Below, piece after piece: positions 8,379 through 16,100 of a stretch of DNA of 44,044 nucleotides (position 1 is its first letter; each line of letters begins with the position of its first letter). The translations under genes were made by a program, and so were the position numbers. The notes under the pieces are model-generated. The model worked only from the letters and a program-made list of their open reading frames with translations. It did no database searches and was not told the origin of the DNA. Source of the stretch: Gemmatimonadota bacterium (GTDB lineage: Bacteria > Gemmatimonadota > Gemmatimonadetes > Palauibacterales > Palauibacteraceae); NCBI GenBank assembly GCA_029262175.1, contig JAJCZV010000043.1, forward strand, positions 1 through 44,044, read 5' to 3'.

Positions 8379-9257
8379 TCAGTGCGGCGTTTCGGGCGCG
8401 GCCCTCTCGAGTCGGAGCCAAACCACTCCCGCCACGATGAGCGCGGCCCCGACCCATTGAAGCGCCGATAGCCGATCGCCGAGAACGAACGCGGCAAGCG
8501 TCAGCGTGAACGCGGGCTCGACGGTCGAGAAGATGGCGGCCCGCGCGGGGCCGATCCATTGGATCCCGATCATGAACAACGTGATCGGAATGGCGGTCGC
8601 GATGAGCGCGATGGCGCCGATCAAAATCAATGCGTTGCGCTCCATGGGGACGGCCAAACCCCCCGTCGCCAGTCCCGTGACGACGACGACGATGGTGGTC
8701 GCCGTGAGGAACACGGCGGTGCCCGAGATCGCGGGGACGCCCCTCATGCCGCTGTCGCTCAGCACCACGAACGTGGCGAGGGCGAGGACCGCGAGGAGAA
8801 TCATCAGGATGCCGAGTCCGTCGCCTCCCCCGAGACCGCTGCCTACCGTGAGCATCGACCCGATCGTGGCGAGCAGGAGCGCGACGATCCGGCGCGACGT
8901 AAGACGGTGTCCGAGCCACAGGCGGGCGAGCACCACCGTGGCCGCCGGATAGCTGAAGAACACGACGGAAGCCAGTGATGCCGATACCCGGTCGAGTCCC
9001 AGAAGATAGAAAATCGAATCGCCCGCGTATAGGGCGCCGAGGCCCGCGAGTTGGAGGAGTTGAGAGCGAGAGGGAAGGGCGGCGCCGGTTGCGAATACGA
9101 AGACCCAGATGAAGGCGGTCCCCAACACGAACCGCCACGCGAGCAGCGGAAGAACGCTGAGTCCTTCTCCCAATGCCAGCTTGGCGAGCACTGGGAACGT
9201 GCCATAGCCGAGCGCCGACACCAGAATGACGATCATGCCCTTCGTGACGGTTCGCAT
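8379..9257 (-). CDS. EamA/DMT-family exporter
   Basis: A 292-residue protein with ten predicted membrane helices arranged as two EamA repeats. The first repeat includes GYGTFPVLAKLAL and ends near FFSYPAATVVLARLWLGHRL, and the second ends with STVEPAFTLTLAAFVLGDRL, the conserved P-x-x-x-x-L-x-x-x-x-x-G-E-like segment of drug/metabolite transporters. The start is ATG 9257. It follows a hairpin that probably terminates the upstream sigma operon, so it likely has its own promoter. The substrate (amino acid, purine or other metabolite) is undetermined. Confidence 0.87.
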   Translation of the reverse strand: MRTVTKGMIVILVSALGYGTFPVLAKLALGEGLSVLPLLAWRFVLGTAFIWVFVFATGAALPSRSQLLQLAGLGALYAGDSIFYLLGLDRVSASLASVVFFSYPAATVVLARLWLGHRLTSRRIVALLLATIGSMLTVGSGLGGGDGLGILMILLAVLALATFVVLSDSGMRGVPAISGTAVFLTATTIVVVVTGLATGGLAVPMERNALILIGAIALIATAIPITLFMIGIQWIGPARAAIFSTVEPAFTLTLAAFVLGDRLSALQWVGAALIVAGVVWLRLERAAPETPH

Positions 9258-9283
9258 GTGGCGAATCTAACCAGCCCGGATGC

Positions 9284-9316
9284 AAAACCGGCCACCCCGT
9301 CTCCGAGGTGGCCGGT
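9284..9316 (-). terminator. hairpin terminator after the sigma/DUF4097 operon
   Basis: A perfect 10-bp stem, ACCGGCCACC (9287-9296) with GGTGGCCGGT (9307-9316), has a 10-base loop. On the minus strand it is followed by a short run of four T (complement of 9284-9287). It lies 30 bases after the stop of the last DUF4097 gene and before the EamA gene. Confidence 0.7.
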
Positions 9317-9345
9317 CCGAACCCGCCGCAGCTAACTCGGCGATG

Positions 9346-10134
9346 TCAGCCGCGAATCAACTCGATGCTGCCGTTTACCGTGTGAAGCTCGATCTTGGGT
9401 CCGCCGCTTCCAATTTCGCCAGAGGCGTGGCGGGGGCCCCAACGGCCGCGAATCGTAAGCGGAAAATCGGTGTCGATGTGTCCATTGACCGTATCGATGT
9501 CGATGTCGGCATTCGTGCCGGCGGGTAGCTCGATTCGGATACCGCCGTTGACCGTCGTAAACTCGAGGCCCTCGCGTGGCGCCGTTCCCATACGAGCGTC
9601 GATGGATCCGTTGACCGTCGTGGCCGATACGACGCCATCGCTCTCGACTTCGATGCCACCGTTCACCGTTACGGCCTTCACGTTCCCGGAGAGTCCGCGC
9701 GCCTCGATGCCCCCGTTTATCGTAACTGCGTCAAGGTCGACGCCAGACGGGACCTCGACCAAGAAGTCCACGGTGACGTCGTTGTCTCGAACGTTCATCT
9801 CGTAGTCTTCGCCGCGAGCGCACCGATTCTCTTCGCGGTCGCGACGCGATGGATAGACGGCACAAATCAGCACGCCCTGCGAGTCCTCGACGACCTGAAT
9901 TTCGACCGAGTTGGGGTTGTCGTCCCTCGCGGTTTTCGTGGCCTCGACCTGGACCTGGTTTCCGCGCGCCGCGCGAGCGACAATCTTCCCGTTCACCCCT
10001 CGTATGGTGACGGCGTCGCCTCGATCGACCGCGCCTTGCCACTCGAAGTCCTGTGCCGCCATCTCCGTTGCGAATAACGCACCGATGGCGACCACCGTCA
10101 CGCCAACCCACCTCACCGATTTGACCATCGTCAT
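9346..10134 (-). CDS. DUF4097 beta-solenoid secreted protein (third DUF4097 of the locus)
   Basis: A 262-residue protein with an N-terminal signal peptide (VRWVGVTVVAIGALFATEMAAQ) and a body of short repeats carrying TVNGG/TINGG at about 16-25-residue spacing. Examples are VTINGGIEARG, VTVNGGIEVES, TTVNGSIDAR, TTVNGGIRIE, DTVNGHIDTD and HTVNGSIELI. This is the DUF4097 pattern, predicted to fold as a right-handed beta-helix. It is the last gene of the sigma, anti-sigma, DUF4097, DUF4097 operon, starting 18 bases after the previous stop, and is followed by a hairpin terminator. It probably acts in the periplasm or at the cell surface; its molecular role is unknown. Confidence 0.85.
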   Translation of the reverse strand: MTMVKSVRWVGVTVVAIGALFATEMAAQDFEWQGAVDRGDAVTIRGVNGKIVARAARGNQVQVEATKTARDDNPNSVEIQVVEDSQGVLICAVYPSRRDREENRCARGEDYEMNVRDNDVTVDFLVEVPSGVDLDAVTINGGIEARGLSGNVKAVTVNGGIEVESDGVVSATTVNGSIDARMGTAPREGLEFTTVNGGIRIELPAGTNADIDIDTVNGHIDTDFPLTIRGRWGPRHASGEIGSGGPKIELHTVNGSIELIRG

Positions 10135-10152
10135 ATCCCTATCGTCCTCGTT

Positions 10153-11010
10153 CTAGTTTCGGTCCGGGGAACGCTCGCCCGGACGGATGAGAAAAATGTC
10201 TCCATCAAATGCTTCCAAGACGACCTTCGCAGAACCGTCGCCGATCGTAAATTTAGAACCGCGTACTCGGCCACCCCGAAACTGGATCGGGAAGGACGGT
10301 CGTAGTGAGCCGTCGAAGGTCGACACTTCGACCTCTGCCCCCACCCCCTCGGGCAGCGAAAACGTGACCTCGCCGTCGTGGGTGCCCAGCGAGTATTCGC
10401 CCCCCTCATAGACTCGGCCGTCATACCACAGATCGCCCGAGATCGTCGAAAGGGTCACCATCCGAGCGTCTCCGCGGAGAACCGTGATGTCTCCGTCGAT
10501 TCCATGTACCGTGATGTTGCCGGAGACCGCGTCGAGCAGGGCGTCACCATCGCCTATCGCGACTGTGACGGGTCCGGAGATATCGCTGACGTCTACGTCA
10601 CCGTCGACCGATCCGATCCGAAGGCGACCGGCGCCGGATACGTCGACGCTCCCGTCGATCGTCTCGACGGAAACATCTCCGGTGATATCGACGACGCTGA
10701 CATCGCCGTCGAGTCCGTGAACCGAGAGTTGAATGTCGAAGGGCAGCCACAAGATCATGTCGCCGCTATCCTCCCAGTCATGACGGGCGCTGATCTGAAT
10801 CCCATCTTCGGACGTGCGGATCCTCACGCCGCTCTCACGGTCATCGATGAGAACGCGGGCCTCGCGACCACGGGTGCCGATGACCGTGACGTCTCCGTCG
10901 CGGTGCTCGATCGAGACATGGGCGCCTCGAGGTACGACGAACGTGGTGTCGTACGTCGGCGGGGGAGGCGCGAACGCCCCGATTCCCAAGAGAACGAAGG
11001 TGCCGATCAT
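10153..11010 (-). CDS. DUF4097 beta-solenoid secreted protein
   Basis: A 285-residue protein whose ATG overlaps the anti-sigma stop by one base (TGATG), showing tight coupling. A short hydrophobic N-terminus (MIGTFVLLGIGAFA) is followed by eight or more repeats with a central DG: GLDGDVSV, TIDGSVDV, SVDGDVDV, GIDGDITV, TISGDLWY, THDGEVTF, TFDGSLRP and AFDGDIFL. The repeat core differs from the TVNGG type of the two other DUF4097 proteins here, so the three are distant paralogues and not recent copies. A secreted beta-helix is predicted. Its place directly behind the anti-sigma gene suggests a role in the envelope signal this sigma factor responds to. Confidence 0.82.
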   Translation of the reverse strand: MIGTFVLLGIGAFAPPPPTYDTTFVVPRGAHVSIEHRDGDVTVIGTRGREARVLIDDRESGVRIRTSEDGIQISARHDWEDSGDMILWLPFDIQLSVHGLDGDVSVVDITGDVSVETIDGSVDVSGAGRLRIGSVDGDVDVSDISGPVTVAIGDGDALLDAVSGNITVHGIDGDITVLRGDARMVTLSTISGDLWYDGRVYEGGEYSLGTHDGEVTFSLPEGVGAEVEVSTFDGSLRPSFPIQFRGGRVRGSKFTIGDGSAKVVLEAFDGDIFLIRPGERSPDRN

Positions 11011-11699
11011 CAGCTTTGCGCAGCCAATCGCACGGCCCGCTCCAAAAAGTCGGACTTGCGTCGCATGGTGCTCGTCATGTGTTCTTGCAGATACGGATCG
11101 TCGGGTACTTCGAGCAGTGCCTGCCGCGCATCCTCGATGGCGCGGTCGATCGTGACCAGCGCTCGGCGAACCCGGGCCTCGGTTTGTGCCGGGAGAGGTC
11201 GCGCGGGATCAAACAGCGCCTGTTCGAGCTCGGCGATCGAAGCCGCATACACTTCTGCCGAGTTGGCCGTGGCGGGGGCCGTCGAAACCAGCTGCCCCGG
11301 CGCGTCGCCGGGTCCGGCCGCGGTGCCGATGGCGGGGCCCGATCGAGCCAGCCACGCCGTACCTCCCGAGACCGAAGCCAGAACGATGACGGCTGCGGCG
11401 AGCTGCGGGATCGAGAGCGAGATTCGTCTGCGAGAATTCGCTGAGACGAGGGATGAAAAAGTCGCCGGGAGCCGCTCCTCGTCCTGTTCCCCCAGACGCG
11501 CCGAGATGGCGGGCCACAGGTCCCCCTCGGGCTCCCGCCCCGCGAGCCGCTGGGCCTGTTCGACCACGGCCTCCAACTGCGCCAGGGTATGGGCGCAGTC
11601 CTGGCACCCCTCGAGGTGTCGCTCGACCAGACGGTGGTCGTCCGGTGCCAGCTCTCCGTCGAGGTATTCCGACAGACGGCCTCTGAATCGATCAGTCAT
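11010..11699 (-). CDS. ZAS-type transmembrane anti-sigma factor
   Basis: A 229-residue protein starting at ATG 11697-11699, which overlaps the sigma stop as ATGA. The N-terminus carries the zinc anti-sigma motif H28-x3-C32-x2-C35 (HLEGCQDC) within a zf-HC2 domain that begins LSEYLDGELAPDDHRLVERH. A single membrane helix lies at about 96-118 (LSIPQLAAAVIVLASVSGG). The remaining C-terminal half, about 110 residues and mostly helical, would be periplasmic. By family it holds the cognate ECF sigma factor at the membrane until an envelope signal releases it. The frame continues upstream into the sigma gene, but the internal ATG fits the zf-HC2 start. Confidence 0.9.
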   Translation of the reverse strand: MTDRFRGRLSEYLDGELAPDDHRLVERHLEGCQDCAHTLAQLEAVVEQAQRLAGREPEGDLWPAISARLGEQDEERLPATFSSLVSANSRRRISLSIPQLAAAVIVLASVSGGTAWLARSGPAIGTAAGPGDAPGQLVSTAPATANSAEVYAASIAELEQALFDPARPLPAQTEARVRRALVTIDRAIEDARQALLEVPDDPYLQEHMTSTMRRKSDFLERAVRLAAQS

Positions 11700-12262
11700 G
11701 CGCTCAAATGCTCCCTCAAAATCATTCTCGCTCTGTGCAGCTGGGACTTGGAGGTCCCGGCCGTAATCCCGACCATCTCCGCGATCTCGCGGTGTTTGTA
11801 TCCCTCTACATCGTGGAGCACGAACACCTGTCGTGCCCCGTTGGGCAACCGCGTGATCGCCACGTCGAAGTCGAGTCGAATCTCCGTTCCGTCGCGTCTC
11901 GCATGAGCCCGACTGAGCGGAATCTCGCTCTCGACATGCCGTTTCTGTTCCGTCCCTAGCGTCCGCAATCGCCCATAGGTCAGATTGACCGCGAGGCGAT
12001 ACAGCCACGATCCAAAGGCGGCGTCGCCCCGAAACGTGTGCAGCTTCTGCCAAGCCCGGACAAAGACGTCCTGTGTTAGCTCTTCCGCCCGATCATGGCC
12101 GGCGAGCCGACACGTAAGTCCATACACATGCGAGACATGGGCACGGTAGAGGCGCTCGAACGCCTCCGCGTCACCTGCGGCTGCTGCTCGGGCGTCCACC
12201 GCGTCGATTTCGCGTCGCGAGGACTTTTCGTCTGGGTCGGTCAACCGAATCGCCTGTTTCAT
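11696..12262 (-). CDS. ECF sigma factor (sigma-70 family, group IV)
   Basis: A 188-residue protein with the two ECF domains. Sigma-2, at about residues 33-100, includes AEELTQDVFVRAWQKLHTF and FGSWLYRLAVN. Sigma-4, at about 130-185, includes FVLHDVEGYKHREIAEMVG and TSKSQLHRARMILREHL. The next gene is its anti-sigma factor (ATGA overlap), followed by two DUF4097 genes. The start is ATG 12260-12262; the candidate -10 element lies at 12275-12279, so the transcript would have a leader of only a few bases. The promoter matches the form also found in front of the divergent DUF4097 gene, which suggests autoregulation. Confidence 0.92.
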   Translation of the reverse strand: MKQAIRLTDPDEKSSRREIDAVDARAAAAGDAEAFERLYRAHVSHVYGLTCRLAGHDRAEELTQDVFVRAWQKLHTFRGDAAFGSWLYRLAVNLTYGRLRTLGTEQKRHVESEIPLSRAHARRDGTEIRLDFDVAITRLPNGARQVFVLHDVEGYKHREIAEMVGITAGTSKSQLHRARMILREHLSA

Positions 12263-12274
12263 CGTTCGGGCATA

Positions 12275-12300
12275 GGACGCCACGGTCACAGAAAAGGTTG
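12275..12300 (-). promoter_or_regulatory. candidate ECF promoter of the sigma operon
   Basis: On the minus strand, CAACCTT (complement of 12294-12300) serves as -35. After exactly 16 bases beyond CAACC, CGTCC (complement of 12275-12279) serves as -10. AAC-containing -35 and CGTC-type -10 elements are known for many ECF sigma factors. The element lies 13 bases ahead of the sigma start codon. Confidence 0.68.
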
Positions 12301-12305
12301 GAGCA

Positions 12306-12331
12306 CAACCTTCGGGCCTCAGCTCGCGTCC
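12306..12331 (+). promoter_or_regulatory. candidate ECF promoter of the divergent DUF4097 gene
   Basis: CAACCTT (12306-12312) and CGTCC (12327-12331) are separated by the same 16 bases (counted from CAACC) as in the opposite-strand promoter. The two -35 elements form the perfect palindrome AAGGTTG-GAGCA-CAACCTT at 12294-12312. The predicted leader before ATG 12386 is roughly 45-50 bases. Confidence 0.68.
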
Positions 12332-12385
12332 AATATGGCCTAAGAAGGGATGTCGTGTTCGACCCAACCCCAAACGGGAGGACCC

Positions 12386-13189
12386 ATGAAGCGGTTTCAG
12401 GCGCTTGGCTCCACTGCGCTCCTCAGCTTGGCGATGATGGCTGGTGCGGCCCCCACGTCCGCGCAGGACGGGGCCCGAGAATGGTGCGAATCGGAGCGTG
12501 GAGAGTCGCGGCGCCATTGCGAGGTGCGCGAGTTCATTCTTTCTCTGTCCGGGTCGCTGCGCGTGGACGCCACGCCAAACGGGGGGATTCACGTCGCCGC
12601 CTGGGATGGCGACGAGGTGCAGATCCTGGCCAGAGTCGTCACGCGCGCGCGGGATTTGGCGCGGGCTCATGACATCGCCGACGACGTGGTCATCTCGGAA
12701 ACCGGCACGGTTTCGGCGACGGGCCCTCGTTCCGAGGATCGGGAATCCTGGTCGGTGAGCTATCGGATCCGCGTCCCGGCGTCGTACGACCTGGATCTTC
12801 GTTCGCTCAACGGCGGGATCGACGTCGAGGGAGTGGACGGCGTTCTCGCGCTCACGACGACAAACGGTGGGATCCGCCTCGATGAGGTCGCCGGCGATGT
12901 CACGGCCCGGACGACGAACGGAGGGATGACCGTGGTGCTGTCTGGACGCAGCTGGGATGGCGCCGGGCTCAACGCGCAGACCACCAACGGCGGGGTCACG
13001 CTCGAGATCCCCGAGGGGTATTCGGCCGAGCTCGAGACGGGCACCCGAAATGGTGGAATCAATCTCGGCTTTCCGCTTACGGTGCAGGGACGCGTCGGCA
13101 AGCGCATCACGACGACACTGGGTGCCGGGGGCGCGCCGGTTCGCGTGTTGACGACGAACGGCGGGATCACCGTCCGACGGGCCAACTAG
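12386..13189 (+). CDS. DUF4097 beta-solenoid secreted protein, divergent from the sigma operon
   Basis: A 267-residue protein starting at ATG 12386, preceded by GGGAGGA. An ATG 36 bases upstream lacks a ribosome site. The signal peptide (MKRFQALGSTALLSLAMMA...TSAQ) is followed by repeats with TNGG/LNGG at similar spacing: RSLNGGIDVEG, TTTNGGIRLDE, RTTNGGMTVVL, QTTNGGVTLEI, TRNGGINLGF and TTNGGITVRR. It resembles the 9346-10134 protein more than the 10153-11010 protein. It is transcribed away from the sigma gene from a matching ECF-type promoter, so it is a likely target of that sigma factor. Its stop codon is shared palindromically with the convergent addA-like gene. Confidence 0.85.
   Translation: MKRFQALGSTALLSLAMMAGAAPTSAQDGAREWCESERGESRRHCEVREFILSLSGSLRVDATPNGGIHVAAWDGDEVQILARVVTRARDLARAHDIADDVVISETGTVSATGPRSEDRESWSVSYRIRVPASYDLDLRSLNGGIDVEGVDGVLALTTTNGGIRLDEVAGDVTARTTNGGMTVVLSGRSWDGAGLNAQTTNGGVTLEIPEGYSAELETGTRNGGINLGFPLTVQGRVGKRITTTLGAGGAPVRVLTTNGGITVRRAN
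13186..13189. other. CTAG shared stop of convergent DUF4097 and addA-like genes
   Basis: The four-base palindrome CTAG supplies TAG (13187-13189) to the plus-strand DUF4097 gene and TAG (complement of 13186-13188) to the minus-strand addA-like gene. The two genes therefore overlap tail to tail with no intergenic terminator. Confidence 0.95.
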
Positions 13190-16100
13190 CCCGTAACTTC
13201 CAGGGCCACGTTGGGGTGGGTGAAGTGGAGTCCGATGCGCGGCTCCACTTCGCCCCTGGGATCGAGCGCAACGGCCGCTTCTCGATACGCCGTCGTCTGG
13301 ATTTCGTACTCCCTGGCGATGGCTTCGAGTTCTGATGCCGGAGCCCGATGCGTCTTGAAATCGATCACCCACGGACTCTCTCCCACTCCGTCCTCGCTCG
13401 GGTTGCCGAAGAGCGATGCCTGCTGAGTCGGAGCGGGCCCACCGGGTCGATAGAGATCGAATGCCCCCTGTAGCCATCCGTCGGGCGACAGGTGAAGAAA
13501 CGGTAGCTCACGGTGATGCTCGCCTTCGATGTACCAGCGCCATTCGGGGCTGCGGACCACCTCGGCGATCTCTCGCTCGAGCGCATCGCGGTAGGAAGAC
13601 CCGGGGGCGAGGGTGGACTCCAGATCGGCCAGATCCAACGAAGCGATCGTTTCTTCCAGGACGCGACCGAGTTCCTCCTCTTCCGCGATGCGTTCGAGCA
13701 CACCGTGGATCAGGGTCCCTCGCGTCTTCGCAGGAAGCCCTGCGCCATCGACTGCCGTGGGAAGAAAGTCGGTGGGGTCGAGCACACCGTGGAGATAGCG
13801 ACGCACCCAGGCCGGGCGGTCGCGTTCTCTCATCATTCGTTCCGTAGCGCTGCCGACTCTGGGGCGAGGCTGTGAAACGAGGTCGCGCGCCGTGACCGGC
13901 CACTCCACGGCCTCCAGGCCATCGAGCCAGGCGAGTGTCACGGGTGGGCGACCGAACGACGTCTGCACCGCGGCGCCGCCTCGCCGGATGATGACGAACC
14001 CATCCGGAAGCTCGCTCTCCTCTTTTGTTCGGCTCGCCGATCCAAACAGGTCGAGCTGACGACGTGCCGCAGCGTCTCCACCGAAGGCGTCGAGTTGTGG
14101 ACCGGTTCCGGTATGCTCGTCGACGACGGTCGCGGCCGGCGCTTCGCGCCGGTGGTCGTCGGTGTCGGTCTCGGGCGCCAGCTCGGAGACCTGATGGATC
14201 TCGCGGGCACTCTCCAGTTCCGGCGCGAGCCAACTGGCGAAGCCTTGCTTCGGGTCCTCGGTCGGTGCGGACACGATCAGCCGGTCGCGCGCGCGCGTGG
14301 CCGCCACGTAAAGCAGGCGGGCCTCTTCCGCTCGCTCTTGCTCCAGGCGTCGCGACAAGGCGAGCTCGGCGCGCGGTCCACGCTCCGCCGTCCGGGGAAG
14401 CAGCACGGGGCCAAGAGCGGGATCGGTCCAATGCGCGCCCACGAACCTTCGCGCCTCCGCAAGCGGCGCTTCGGTCCCGACCATGACCACGATCGGCCAT
14501 TCGAGCCCCTTTGCCGCGTGAACCGTCGAGAGCGTGACCACGTCATCTCCGCTCGAGAACAGTCGCGCTTGTGGGATCCCGAGGTCGCGTTCTCCCCACC
14601 GTTCCCATAGCGCGAGAAACCGACCCAGCGTGAGGTGCCGATACTCATCCAGAAGGGCGAGAAACCGCTCGATGTTTGCGAGCGACTCGGCGGCGCCTTC
14701 CCGAATCAGTAGGTGGAGTCGATAACCGGTTCGCGTGAGCAGGGTTTCGAGCACCTCGGCGTGGTCCACTCGGTCCGCGAGGCTGTGGGCCTCCCGCAGC
14801 GCGGCCAGACCCTCACGGAGGGCGCCGCGTTCGATGGCATCGACGTGTGGACTCTCCGGCGCCTCGAACCAACGCTCGGTGCCGTCCTCCACGGCCCTCG
14901 AATACGCGGCGCCCTTGTCGAGAAACGACCCCCCCGCGGCTCCGTACAATCCGATCCGGACCAGCACCTCGTCGCGCAGACCTACAAAGGGCGAACGCAA
15001 GAACGCGAAGGCGCGCAGGTCATCGTATCGGTTGTCGATGAGCCGCAGCGTGGTCACGAGATCCAAGACCTCCTGTTGTTCAGCCAGTCCGCTCGTGGCC
15101 GTGTTGTAGAAGGGGATGTCGTAGGCGCGTAGGGCCGGTTCGAGGACCGTGAGGTCGTCGTTACGCCGGGCCAACACCGCGATGTCGCCTGCCGCACATG
15201 GCCGCGCGGTGCCGTCATCGGGGTCGACCACGGTCGCCGTCCCGAGTAGATGTCGGATGCGGGAGGCGACGCTGCGCGCCTCTTCGTTTCGGCGCTCGGC
15301 GACATTACCCGCCGCGTCGATGGCGAGCCATTCCAGCCCAGACGTCGGACTGGCGGACCGAGCGCTACGGAGCGGATCGTAGTGCACGACGGAATTCGGG
15401 GCGCTCTGCTCCAGCGGTTTGGCCGTCTCTTCGAGCGCCCGTGAGGCGACCCGGTTTACAAAGTCGACGAGTCGTGGCTCGCTGCGAAAATTCCACGAGA
15501 GGACCAGCGAGCGCCCGGACGCGTCGATGACTTTCCGCGCCGCGTTCCATACATCGATGTCGGCCCCGCGAAAGCGATAGATGCTCTGCTTCGGATCGCC
15601 GACCAAGAAGAGTCGCGGACCGTGCCGCTCGTCGTCGCCCCGCTGGTCGTCGCCCCGCTCGTGGCCGCCCCGCTCGTCGCCCGCACCGCGTTCAGGGCCG
15701 TCGGGTGGATCGTCGATTCCGGCCATGGCCTTCGCGATCTCCCACTGCGCCCAGTCGGTGTCCTGAAACTCATCGATGATGAGCAGTCGAAAACGATCTC
15801 GGATCGCGTCTCGCGCTTCGGTCGCCTCCGGGCGAGTAAGAAGTCTCCGAGCATCGAGGATCAGACTGTCGAAGTCGCGCCCGTTCTCCTTCTCCAGCCA
15901 GGTCAGCCATCCTCCCACGCTGGCCCGCCCGAGTCGGTACAGGGCATCGGCCAGTTCGAGCCCCACCTCATCGAGCACCGCCTCTTCGGGATCGTCCGAC
16001 CACGCACCGGCGAACCGCGCGCGCTCGCGGAGACCATCTCGATCGAGCGTGCGCGTATAGCGCCCGGACTCGAGGGGGTGGCTCCAGGTCTCGAACTGAT

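Noticed and set aside
10378..11766. 462-codon plus-strand frame opposite the anti-sigma and DUF4097 genes
   Set aside because: Low-complexity composition, no ribosome site, antisense to the sigma operon.
12263..13477. Long upstream extension of the sigma factor frame
   Set aside because: Antisense to the divergent DUF4097 gene; ECF sigma factors are normally about 180-200 residues.
15626..15685. CRISPR-like or transposon-end repeat
   Set aside because: Units are contiguous, only 15 bases long, in frame within a helicase gene and without spacers.
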